From contig NC_081405.1 of the NCBI RefSeq assembly GCF_030272615.1, positions 651,202,420 through 651,266,419 of the forward strand: a DNA stretch of 64,000 bases, written 5' to 3'. This DNA comes from Cryptomeria japonica. Lineage: Eukaryota; Streptophyta; Pinopsida; Cupressales; Cupressaceae. A program made the translations under genes and the position numbers. The notes beneath the pieces are model-generated. The model searched no databases. It was given only the letters and a program-made list of their open reading frames with translations, and was not told the DNA's origin. Shown here piece by piece: positions 20,379-31,597 of the stretch; the first letter of the stretch is position 1; every line of letters begins with the position of its first letter.

Positions 20379-21959
20379 CTGTCTTTAATAAGAATGTTAC
20401 AGTCCCATAAAGAAGCATTTGCTTGGGACTATACAAATATGAAAGGGTTGCGTCCTAAATTGTGCACACATCAAATCTACATCAAAGAAGATTATAAACC
20501 AATAAGGTAGCCTCAAAGAAGAATCAACCCTGCATTAAGGGAAATAGTTAATAAATAATTGCAGAAGTTACTCAATGCAGGATTTATATATCCCATCTCT
20601 GATAGTGAATGGGTATCACCTCTAGTTATTGTTCCTAAGAAAAATGGAAAGTGGAGAGTTTATATAAATTATAGGGAGCTTAATGCTGCAACCAAGAAAG
20701 ATCACTTTCCTCTTCCTTTCATTGACCAAGTATTAGACTCGTTGGTAGGAAAGGATTATTTTTCATTCTTAGATGGTTTCAATGGATACAACCAGATAAG
20801 AATAGCCCCTGAGGAATAGGAAAATACAACATTCATATTCCCCTGGGGGACCTATTCCTACTCAGTACTTCCATTTGGTTTATGTAATTCCCCAGCCACT
20901 TTTCAGAGGGTAGTTATAAGCATGTTCTCAGATATTTCTCACGACTGCATGGAGATATACATGGATGACTTCACTACCTATGGTGGTGCTTTTGAAGAAG
21001 CATTGAGTAACCTAGAAAATACTTTACAGAGATGTGAGGATCACAATTTGTCTTTAAATAGTGAGAAGTGTTTTATGATGATGCAGGAAGGTGTTGTTCT
21101 TGACCACTATCTTTCTCATAAAGGAATCCAAGTAGATCAACAAATATTGAAGTTATTTATAATTTGCATGTACCAACAAAATAGAAAGATGTTAGGAGTT
21201 TCATAGGCCATGCAGGTTATTACAGAAGATTCATCAAATATTTCAGTAAAATTTCAGCACCACTATATACACTCCTCACTAAAGATATAGTATTCCAGTG
21301 GACAGATTCATGCAACAAAGCATTCTCTGAGTTGAAGGAAGCATTAACTCATGCACTGATACTTCAAGGTCCTAAATGGGAACTTACATTCCATATACAC
21401 GCTGATGCATATGATCATGCAATTGGAGTTGTTCAAGGACAAAAAGAGACATTAGTGGAACATGCAATCTATTTTGTCAGAAAAAACTTACAGGGTGTTG
21501 AATTTAACTACACAGTAACAGAGAAAGAAATGTTGGCAATTATCTATGCTCTCAATAAGTTCATATATTATATAACTGGATATAAAGTCTATGTCCACAC
21601 TGACCATGCAACAATTAGATATCATATGAATAAACCTTCAATTTCAGGAAGGTTGGCTAGATGAATTCTTTTAATGCAAGAATTTGATATCACAATCATA
21701 GACAAACTAGCAAGAGAAAATGTAGTTTAACAACAAACCCATAATCACCCATATTGGATGATTCCTTTCCAGATGAGCAACTATTCTCTATAGTTGTTCA
21801 AACACTATGGTATGCTGATATAGCCAACTATTTAGTTGCTTAAAAGGTACCCTCTCATTTTTATCCAAAAGAAAGGAAATTACTTGTTGAGAAAAGTTTC
21901 AAATTCATATAGATAACAAGATGTTTATTTTACACAGGACTAGGTCAGGTGATGTGAAG
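20379..21959 (+). pseudogene. pol: Reverse transcriptase and RNase H of element O
   Basis: After a one-base shift the frame reads LSLIRMLQSHKEAFAWDYTN, then the RT palm: LLNAGFIYPISDSEWVSPL (20560-20630), VPKKNGKWRV, FSFLDGFNGYNQIRIAPEE and a stop at 20817 for an expected Gln. Next are LPFGLCNSPATFQR and the catalytic IYMDDF at about 20955. A second frameshift lies near 21155-21210. The thumb and connection follow, then RNase H with HADAYDHAIGVV (near 21400), TVTEKEMLAII and VHTDHATI (near 21600). A TGA at 21662 replaces the Trp of R-W-I-L-L-M-Q-E-F-D. Motifs are Athila-type. The copy cannot make an active enzyme. Confidence 0.9.
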
Positions 21960-23275
21960 TGTTGGCAAAGGGGGAGAAGTATAAATTTTGAATGTTTTGA
22001 TTTATACTTTCATGTTATTTCTATTAAGAAGTAGTACACATTGTATTTTCTGCAAAAGGGATAGTGTATATGCTTAGGGGGAGTAATTTTGATTATGGCA
22101 TATTTTTGTTGTAAAACACTTAGATGTCAAAATTTCCTAAGTGTTGCCATCAATGCCAAAGGGGGATATTGTTGGCATTTTTTATGATTATGTTGTGATT
22201 GTCATTGATGGACACACACTTGCATTGAGATCACTTTTGTATGTATAAGTTAAAGATCAACCGATACTTGTTCCAACCGGTATGATGCATTATAGTCCTT
22301 AGACTATTGGTGTTTTGCAGAAAATGATTACCAATTTGAAGCGGTATGTAGACCCCAAGCGGTTAGAGGATCTCAAGCAGTACAAAGGATCAAAGTGGCA
22401 GAACACATATTTCCCAGTCTTTGTTTTGTCAAACCGAAAACCGGTATTTTTCTTAAAACAGTATTTTTCTTAAAACGGTATTTTATATGAACCGGTAATA
22501 CTCTGTGATGAGTTACCAATCAACATTTTGTGATGAGTTACCATCCACCGATTGTTTGGCGGTCCCGACACTTTAATGGTGCTTTTTGTGTTGTGTTACA
22601 GAATATTTCTAGATGCATTGAACCTAGGAAATTGTATTGTAATCCTATTGGACCGACATGAAATCGGATTCCTTTATAAGGACATCATGTCTAGGGTTTT
22701 AGGTTGTTGCTAGGATTGAAGGTGGTTGATGAGTTAGAGAGAGTATGAATGTGTAGAAGACTGAAGTAATGTTGGAATGCATTAGGAATGAGCTATCAAG
22801 GATTTAACCAAGCAATCTATGCTATTAGCTAGATCACTCAGTTATTGATTACTCACATCTTCAACAAGTCTGAAGCCCTTAACCGGGTAGGCCCAAAAGC
22901 CTTTTGTAAATCCTCTAGCAAGGTAGTCTTTAATCGGACTTATCTCCTAACAGAGATTGAGATTCCTAATAGGAACTATTCTGGTAAAGAACATTGTATG
23001 ACCTTAACTGGTCTGGTTCCTATTCTGCAGATAGTTACTTGTGAGTTCCATCTCACCGTGGTTTTTCCCATTTGGGTTTCCACGTCAAAATATCTTGTGT
23101 TATGGTGTTTGTGCTTCTGTGGGTGAATGCATTATTTGCTATTTGGTTTGCATGTGTGCTAACCGGTTTGTCTATTAAACTATTTTACCGGTTTACTGTT
23201 AGTCTAGCAAAGTGTTTAAGTACAGAGATTTTTTGGCATACTAATTCACCCCACCCCCCTCTTAGTATTCATCAA
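21960..23275 (+). mobile_element. Element C: truncated Copia fragment (internal 3' end plus one LTR) inserted in O's pol
   Basis: It starts TGTTGGCAAAGGGGGAG, which matches the internal region of element A about 190 bp before its 3' LTR (17603 onward). It continues through the polypurine tract into a full LTR at 22170-23274. TGAAG occurs at 21955-21959 and 23276-23280, with one extra A (23275) after the LTR end. Removing it rejoins O's integrase N-terminus in frame. The 5' LTR and nearly all of the interior are absent. Confidence 0.8.
22170..23274 (+). repeat. LTR of element C
   Basis: It is 1,105 bp from TGTTGGCATTTTTT to TATTCATCA and clearly related to A's LTRs: shared TCCTTTATAAGGACATCATG promoter-like segment near 22670, CCGTGGTTTTTCCC at 23057 and a C-rich tract with CTCTTAG near the end. 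It has one copy of the segment that is duplicated in A's 3' LTR. TTTATAAGG near 22674 is a TATA-box candidate. Confidence 0.9.
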
Positions 23276-24421
23276 TGAAGATGTGTGAGAGAAGATGAGA
23301 CTTATGCTATACTGCATGCATGCCATGATGAACCCTATGGAGAACATTTTGCAGCCAAGAGAACATCTATCAAAATACTTAACATAGGATATTATTGGCC
23401 AACCCTTCATAAAGATGAAGCCAGGTTTACAAGGCAATGTGACAGATGCCAAAGGATGGGAAGACCAACTAGATCAAATGAAATTCCCTTGCATCCTCAA
23501 GTGGTGGTAACACCATTTGACAAGTGGGGCCTTGATTTTGTAGGATCAATTGATCCACCTTCTAATGGTAATTCTTACATTTTGGTTTGTACTGATTACG
23601 TCACCAAATGGGTAGAAGCTAAGGAAATGACACATGCAAGAGATAACAAGGTTGTTGAATTTCTATATGAAGAAATCTTCACAAGATATAGCGTTCCTAG
23701 AGAAACTATCATAGACCAAGGAACACAGTTCACATCTCAAATTGTTACAACATTAGTGAATGAACACAATATCAGACATAGAAAATCTACACCATACCAT
23801 CCTCAAGCCAATGGACAAGAAAAAATTACAAACGGGGGAAATTGAAATTATCTTGACCAAAACTGTTAATCTTCATAGGAAAGATCAGGTAGATTGATTA
23901 ACTGAAGCAGTCTGGGCATATAGGACATCATCGAAAACAAAAACAGGGCTTACTCCTTTTGAGATGCTCTATGGAAAGAAAGAAATGATTCCTATTGAAT
24001 TTGAGCTTAAAAATTTAAGAACAACAGTTGGATTAGAGATGGATATTACTGATGCACAAAAAGCAAGAAGTATACAACTCAACGAGTTAGATGAAGTTAG
24101 AATAACTGCCCTGCAACACACAAAAATCCTCCAAAATCAAAGAATCAAATGTCATGATAAATATATCAAGGAAAAAAACTTTCAATCCAACCATTGGGCT
24201 CTCCTATATGATTCCAGGTATCAAGATAATCTAGGTAAGCTTCACACCAGATGGATAGGCCCATATGAGATATCACAGGTGTTTGAAAATGGCATTGTTC
24301 ATCTCACAACAATTGATCCTGTCAGATTAAATTTATTAGTCAATGCGAATAGATTGAAGTTATATCGTAAGCCCTCATCTAAAGAAGAGTTCATGAAACA
24401 ATATAATTCAAACGCTGGTTC
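23276..24421 (+). pseudogene. int: Integrase of element O, cut by D near its C-terminus
   Basis: The frame from 23279 reads RCVREDETYAILHACHDEPY. The zinc-binding part has HACHDEPYGEHF and CDRCQRMG. The core has WGLDFVGSI, VCTDYVTKWVEA (first Asp), IIDQGTQFTS (second Asp) and HPQANGQEKITN (the Glu region, with one residue apparently lost). A stop at 23843 and a frameshift before 23964 follow. The C-terminal part (23964-24421) includes TPFEMLYGKK and a GPYEISQVFENG core. The last codons lie beyond element D: GGTTC at 24417-24421 joins TCCTGCA at 43515, and the frame ends with TAG at 43582-43584. Confidence 0.9.
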
Positions 24422-25445
24422 TGTTGTCTTCAAAATCTGATTCCCTTTAACATCCTTAGAATAATATGGTTAAACTAGATGTAGAAGAGACATTAAAGAT
24501 AAGGAAATTCTCAAGACAACATATGACAAGGTTTGATTGAACCTTCTACACTTCGGACTTACTCAGAGCCCAAGTGGGTATACCTTTGTGAATCGAATTC
24601 ACACTTTCAAACATAAACCCACAACAAACCAGTCTAGAAAATTAGTGGATCTATTCACCTTGAAATCAACTGAAAACAAAGAATGGAAATTATACTTAAA
24701 TTCAGCGTTTCGATCAACAAAACATGCAATAAACAACTTCAATTAATACCAGTGCCTTATCCAAGGTCATAGAGTCATCTAAACTCAAATAAGACTCCTC
24801 AAACAAAACATCTTTATGTTTCCCGTTGGCTTGGTTCCTCTTAATCCTTGTATATGCCTGACACCTACAAGAATTTATGCATTCCAAATTAAGTTATGAT
24901 CATCAAAATTCAAAATATCTTCCAAAGAGTTTACTGGTATAAGTGATCCCCGCATCTTTAATTTCCCTCCTAAAGAGAAAAGCTAAGGAACACTTCTACT
25001 AAAATTGCTTCACAATTCCATTCAAACAGAACAACCCTGGATTATTCAGAATGAAAGCAGTAAACAAATTTGTAAACACACTTGAAGACAACACAAAGCT
25101 TTACTCAAAACCGATGGTCTGTATATTGATATTTAGTTCAAGAAATATTACAAGAAATTTTGAGTATTCTCCATTAGACTTAGAAAAACTCAGATAAATT
25201 TCTACAGCATTTTCTTACAATTCTTTGCGATCCCCCCTTTCCTCTAGTCCTAGTATCCATTTATAACAACATGGATGCACAAAGCTTTGGACTTCTCGAG
25301 GAGAGTTTGTTACAATCATTTCTTTCAAAATAAAGAGGTTACAAGCTTTTCGCAAAAACAGTTACAAGCTCTATTCGGCCTCTACAATTTCTTCAACAAG
25401 TTGTTCAGTTGTAACCTCTTCTACTTTTTCAGGGGTGCTCTCCAA

Positions 25446-28400
25446 CTATTCCGGATCATGGGTGGCATATTTAGTTGTCCACTCACCATACACCTCTTTT
25501 GTCGGCCATGAGAAATTAATCACTTTATCTTTAGTCTTAGTCAACCTTTTCCAAGAATTACTCATTTTGTTGACTTCTGAATTGAGAAAACAATAATGTG
25601 ACTTAATTTTCTCTATCTCTTGTATTGTCACAACAAAGAAAGAAGCATCATCAAGATCAATAATTCCTTTAACTCTTGCTAACAATTTAGCTTCTATCTC
25701 CTTAAGCCACATTTGCTTGTCCTTTAATTGATCCGAGCTAGCAAACACTCTTGGGAGCAACTCAAAAACTTGATCAGTGTACTCCTTCTTGCATAAATTA
25801 ACCTTCTTATCCATATTATCCACCTCTGCTGCTAATTGTACTAAGACTTTAGCGACATCAGAAGTGGATTTGATGATGGGATTGGCCCTTGCCTCATCAC
25901 AGGATACACACATAAACTCTAAATCTTGCTCCCTAGGCCTCCATTTATCAAAAATAGGTGTCAAAATGGCCTTATCTCTCCTGAGCTCATTCCATATATC
26001 CATAATTTTACCTACATTGTTGTAGAGCAATGACGCATTTATTGTATCTACAAAACTGGAAATTGTAGGTCTTACTCTCTCCTCATACTTCTTTGCATAT
26101 AAGGCCTTATCGAAAGTATTCCCCTCCATGGGTTTAGTCTCTTTTCTTACTGCATCTAGTACCAGGGCATCTGCTATATCCCATTCGGGTAAGATAAGCA
26201 CTCCAGCTTGTGCCACCATATCTCTTCCCTGCTCAGGGTTGATGGTTTTGAATTCTTCCATCATCTCTTGCTTTATTTCCTCTTCCACCAGGGCTAGATC
26301 TTTATTGGGTTGCTCAGCCTTTCTCGTTTCACATCTAGCATTATATTTATCTATGTGTTGTTTCCATATGAACTACATAAATGCTTCTGATGTGAGAAAA
26401 TTGTTATCAGCTAAAAACGCACTACTTGCCTGTTTTATCTCAGGATCCCACTCCTGGCCTTTGAGTTCAGTGGTAGTGATATCCATTTTAGTAGCAATGG
26501 GTTCTTCTGGCATTCCTTCCTCCACTTCATCATAAGTGTATGCAATTTCCCCTAGACTACTTAATTATAGGAGTTGCTCAGCTGCTACTTGCTCATTTCC
26601 TATATGGATAGGGGATTGGGATGGGGAATACAAAGGTGTATCTGATTGCACTTCTTTCCCCACCCTTTGCTTCTTTGGGCTTTCTTGGATGTCAATGACA
26701 TCTTGTATCTTCCTCTTTCCTTTGGAGGTAGAGGGCTCCTCTGTTGTAGGCATCAACACACTATAACTGGATTTCTTATGTAGTGTGTAATCACCAAGAG
26801 GGATTGCCTTGCTGGAAGCTGATCTACTTAGGATCATTCTTGCCTTCTCAGGGTTGCTCTTGATTACAGCTTCCCTCTTCTCCTTCAAATTCTGCATCAC
26901 ATCTTCAAAGCAAACAATCAAAAACTTTATTTTCTCTTCCAGTGGGAAAAAGCTAGATAATGGGTGATAGCTGGCATCAAACTGATGCACAAAATCCAAG
27001 GCTTTCTTATAAGCTACCCACTTCTCTTTCCTTAGCTCCTGCTCATCTAGATCAAACTCATTTCTGATGAGGTCTTCAGGAAACTGGAATTGATGAGGCC
27101 TACCTCTGCATGCTACCTTCTTCCTAAACATACCGTTGAAGAAGTCTTCTAGATTAGCACACTTGGACACTGCAGTGGACAAATGATAAGGCTTGAGGAA
27201 ATCCTCAAAGCAATTCCAGCCTCCTTTTGTTATTACAAATTGGTGAGCTATGGTAGTTGCAGGGAAAATAGTCCCTTTACCCCTGCCTGTCAACGCTGCC
27301 TCTTGTAAGCCACCAATTTGTCTAAGGATCTCTGCAATTCCCACTTTGAGAGGGACCTGGTAAGGTAGCAAAAATGGGGTGCCTCTGAAACCAAAACCTC
27401 TAAATAACTATGGAGACTGGATACAAGTAAATGTCACCCCAGTTATGATCAATTTTTATGTTCTCTGTGAATTCTTTTGGTCTTATGAATTCCAGAAGAA
27501 CTTTGGGGATTCTTGGGTTCTCAGAGCAGAGGAGAGTCCTTATCTTGGATGCAAAATATTTATCAAACTTCAAAAAACTGGCATCCTCTCTATCCCATGA
27601 CAACACAGTACTCCATAATTGTACCGACATTTTTTCTCCTTCCTTCTCCTTAACAAGGTCCAGTCCACTGGCAAAGTAATCACCACCTTTGAAGAGAAAA
27701 AGATGCATCAGGAGTGAGTACCATTCGAAAGGCCTATCCACCTTTCCATTCTTGATTCCTATTAACCCTCCATGAATAGCATCAACAATAAAAGAGGCAT
27801 AATCAAATGTAATTACAAGAGAAGGATTCAAAATCTGAGCAATCATTAACAAGTAATTATTCGGCATATTTGCTTCAGCATCTTCTTCCAAAACTTGGCA
27901 AAGTGCCCAATACATTCCTTTAGCCCTCAGGGTGAACATACTTAATGAAAAGGGCTCTTGTGTGTTGGGTCCTACAACTGTTAACCCTCCTATTTTCACA
28001 AAAAATTCCTTGAGAGGCCCATTCCTGAGATGACTCCTCTGTGCGCCCTAAATTTGGGCTAATGATGTGAAATTTATAGGTTCTAGAAAATTGGTGAACT
28101 CATTAAGCCCAAAAGTTGTCCTGAACTCTTCAACATTAATCTCAACAAGGGTTTTCCCATTTACATCCCGAATGCTTCTTGTGACTGGATCATAGTTGAG
28201 CGCAATTTGGGTTAGCAAATATGTGTCCATAAATACCCCTGGGACAACTAATTTCTCGACGTCTAATTCCCAGATACTATTTTGCGGGGCAGGAGAATTT
28301 CTCATTCCGAATCCAACTTTAAACAACCCCAACCCAGACAATCTAACCTGTGAGTCTCTCAACAAGTTACCCTTGTCATATAATCCTTCTCCTATCTTTA

Positions 28401-28563
28401 AACGGGGAGCCTTGGGCACTAACTCTTTTGCCTTTGAAGCCTGATTAGTTGACAACATCAATTGTTCTAAAAAATCATCACAAACACTCCTTTCTGAATA
28501 GTTAACTTTGCCGGAAAACTCTCTTTTAGGAGCCATTTTGAAAACGTAAGAAATGAATACCAC
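25446..28563 (-). pseudogene. LTR-encoded ORF of element D, left copy, unknown function
   Basis: It starts at 28563 (MVFISYVFKMAPKREF; the ATG at MAPKRE is the likelier start). It reads with a stop at about 28047 (TAG where the right copy has TAT), a frameshift near 27400, a stop near 26563 and another near 26375. Relative to the right copy it lacks 156 codons of the central coiled-coil segment by an in-frame deletion, but retains EEFKTINPEQGRD, which the right copy has lost. No retroelement core domain is visible. Content matches the right copy, described at 38401-42017. Confidence 0.75.
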
Positions 28564-29186
28564 TCCTAAACAATTATGTGATGAATCAATTATCGTATCT
28601 AAAACACTACACAGGAATTGCTATACAAGAATACGAGAGAACCTGTTCTTCGCTTGAAGGAATTTGCTCTGCAACTAAACCAACTTGCTCTGTACCTGAA
28701 GAAAATACTTCTGCATCTGCTCTTCTGCAAAATCCTTTAAAAGATATCTTCATCCGGTTGATAGGAAATCAAATATTTGTACTTAGGGTCTTAACTACAA
28801 CATTGATTCCACATGCTTCAGCCGTCCCTTCAAAATTGAATTCATAGGAGAATTCGTATTTTTCACTCCAACGGGTCACAACGTTCCTGCAAGTGTTTCA
28901 TTTTTCTCTTTCACAACTTCGCGAAGCATAACTATCAGGCAGCTTAGTCCTACAAAATAGCACCAACCATCCGATCAAAAGAAACTTGATCGAGTGTTAG
29001 ATTAACCAACAACTTTGGCTCCGCGTCGGGTCCCGCTTCTTTATTGGCTATATGATACCACGTGGCGCATAACCATTGGCCTTGAAATTTCCTTTGCATT
29101 CCACTAGATACTGGCCGCGTGTCTTTCTTTTATACTACCGGTTTCACCTTTGCAGGCCCACACTTTCTTCTTAGACCACGTGTCAT

Positions 29187-29740
29187 CATGACACGTGGAT
29201 GGCTCTCATGCACTCTCGCTATTTTGCGGGGTATAAAGAACGAGCATCTTACCCTTGCGAAATAGCACGAGCTGTCGGATCATCTCTTAAGTTGATCAGC
29301 TTTTAATCATCTAAAAAGGCTTTTGGGAGGGGTGGGCCCGCTAACTCACTGTGAACACCTGGCGCCCAGTCACCTTCAGAGCTGACTTGTCACTTTTGCA
29401 TTGGCCAAGAAAAAAAACATGGGTCCCCAACAAACTCTTAACAGCTGTAACCTCCAGGGCCACCATCATGACACGCAGACAACTCTCATGCACTCTCGCT
29501 ATTTCGCAGGGTATAAAGAACGAGCATCTTACCCTTGCAAAATAGCGCGGGCCGTCGGATCATCTCTTAAGTTGATTGGCTTTTAATCATCTGAAAAGGC
29601 TTTCGGGAGGGGTGGGCCCGCTGACTCACTGTGAACACCTAGCGCCCAGTCACCTTCAGAGCTGACTTGTCACTTTTTTATATGCCGAAATAAAACCACG
29701 GGGCTCCAGTAAGTTATTGACAGCTGTACCCGCCAGGCCA
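29187..29740 (-). repeat. Two 280-bp tandem units in D's LTR, each with an inverted repeat
   Basis: Units begin CATGACACG at 29187 and 29467. Each contains CTCGCTATTTYGC facing GCGAAATAGC-CGAG (first unit arms 29215-29227 and 29257-29271) around GGGTATAAAGAACGAGC. The right LTR carries the same pair, with GTATAAAGA at 42452 and 42732, also 280 bp apart. Confidence 0.85.
29674..29682 (-). promoter_or_regulatory. Minus-strand TATA box in D's LTR
   Basis: TATAAAAAA on the minus strand, conserved at 42903-42895 in the other LTR. It points toward the LTR ORF, whose start is about 1.1 kb downstream here and 0.9 kb downstream in the right copy. Confidence 0.5.
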
Positions 29741-30433
29741 TCTCCATCTGCGACCTGACTCAACTCTGGGGCCCACCTTTTAGCCTTTAATCCTGACCCG
29801 TTGACTGTTGTGACTTGTGCCACGTGCCACCATTTTACTCGCTGTCAACAACTAGCTGGACCGTTGATGTGGCATGCCATGTGGTTTTCGCAACTTCGCT
29901 GGTTTTAAACTATGCACAACTTCACCTAGCGAAATAACACGAGTCATGGATCCATCCGCGAGATGCGTACTGGTTACTGGGCCCGACAACTTTAGGAGAA
30001 AAACATATGAGGCATAAATTTTTCAATTAATTAACATGGCCACCTAAGCAAAAAAAAAGGGGGGACACTTCCTACGACCCCACGACCCATTACTTAAGTG
30101 AATAAAGTAACGAAAGATTAGAAATCAGAGGGTTTAAAACAAACACAAGAGGATCTAAAAACAAAAACCCTTAAATCCTTGAGGTCTAGAACAAAGCTGG
30201 AGCATTTGAAACTGCACCCTATTCAAAATTTCAACAAACCATAGCCAATCATGGGAAAAGAAAAGCCCATTTTTAATCAGTGATAATAGCGGCTCTGACT
30301 GGGGATGGTTGATCGCAAGGTCAACACAAGAAAACTCAGAAACTCTAGAGGAACAGACCAAAACACAGACCAAGACAGAAAAGCAGGAAAGGAACAAAAT
30401 ATGTACAAACAAAGGACCTACCGTGCATGGACA

Positions 30434-31591
30434 TTAAGAGAAATAATGCTTCAGGAATTGTCCATGCACTAGAAATTCCTGCATTTCATCATCCATATTC
30501 TTCAAGAAATATGAATCCTTACCATTTAAGTCACAAACCACAAAAGTGCCAATCCATAGTGATTCAAATTTTTTATGCTTTCCCTTATCCTGTCCTTTTG
30601 CATTCCACTGAAGAACCATGTCATCAATTCGAAACTTCCTTAGTGATGTCCTTTTATCAAAAAGATACTTTGACTGCAAGTGGATCTTCTGATTTTTCTT
30701 ATGGGAAGAAGTCCTAAGCTCCTCCATTTCTACAATTTGGATCATTCTGTTTTCCATTGGTTCAGATACCTCCATGTCCTCATCTTGCAAAAACTTATAC
30801 ACTGGAAGAAGGTTATTTACTGGCAACCTAGCCTGGGCGCCATAGACTAATTCAAAAGGTGACATTCCAATGGATTTCTTAACTGTTATTCTATCTGCCC
30901 ACAGAGCTAACTTCAGCTTTTGATCCCAAGATCTTTTATTCTCTTCTAGGATTTTCTTGATGATATTCAACAGGCTTTTATTGCTAGATTTTGCTTGTCC
31001 ATTCCCCTGAGGGTGATAAGGTGAAGAGTATGACATGAGTATACCATGACTAGTACAAAAGCCTACAAATTCTTCTGATCTGAAACACATGGCATTATCC
31101 ATCACCAATTTTGCAGGTGTTCCAAATCTAGTTACAATATTATCCATCAGGAAATCAATGACAACTTTACTAGTAGCACTTCTTGTAGGGATCGCTTCTA
31201 TCCATTTGGTGAAATAATCAGTGGCCACTATGATCCATCCATGACCTCTCCCTGACTTCTCAACAATTTCTCCAATAAAATCAATGCCCCACTGGACAAA
31301 AGGAGCTTCTACAGAGACTGGATTTAGGGGTAAGGCTCCTTCATACTTGAGCTTGGATGAGAATCTCTTACATGGGTCACATCTCCAAACATATGCATGG
31401 GTATCTTTAAATAAGGTGAGCCAATAATACCCAACCGGAATTATCTTACCAACAGTAGTCTTAGCAGAATAGTGACCTCCAGATACTCCATCATGCATTT
31501 CAGTCAACACCTGTTTAGCTTGAAATTCATCCAAACACATTAGTAACTCTCCATCTCTTTTTCTCAAGAAAAGATCACCCTGAATGAGCAC
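30434..31591 (-). pseudogene. int: Integrase of element D
   Basis: This frame is open for 385 codons. The zinc-binding region shows HDGVSGGHYSAKTT and CDPCKRF. The catalytic core has VATDYFTKW (Asp 1) and LVMDNAMCF (Asp 2), then GNGQAKSSNKSL where the third acidic residue should be Glu (A-E-S) but is Lys, so this copy's integrase is predicted dead even though the frame is open. The C-terminal domain follows SPFELVYGAQARLPV and ends with LWIGTFVVCDLNGKDSYFL. It is separated from RT/RNase H by a stop at 31596-31598. It would insert cDNA into chromosomes. Confidence 0.88.
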
Positions 31592-31597
31592 ATATTT

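Larger units (their letters stand above)
24422..30288 (-). repeat. 3' LTR of element D (left copy)
   Basis: It pairs with 37452-43509 over its full length. Differences include an in-frame 468-bp deletion near 26116, about 240 bp near 28957-29197 that the right copy lacks, and a 43-bp stretch near 26225 missing from the right copy. The minus-strand start here reads TATTATC instead of TGTTATC, one transition. It contains the LTR ORF, two 280-bp tandem units and a minus-strand TATA box. Confidence 0.93.

Noticed and set aside
25446-28563. A host gene family duplicated at 25-28 kb and 38-42 kb
   Set aside because: Similarity extends through the whole 6-kb flanks to shared ends and a GGTTC duplication, so the pair are LTR copies and not duplicated host genes.
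29231-29237. GTATAAAG on the plus strand as D's main promoter
   Set aside because: It points against the element's transcription direction; a conserved minus-strand TATA (29674-29682, 42895-42903) is the better candidate. The plus-strand motif is kept only as a possible antisense promoter.
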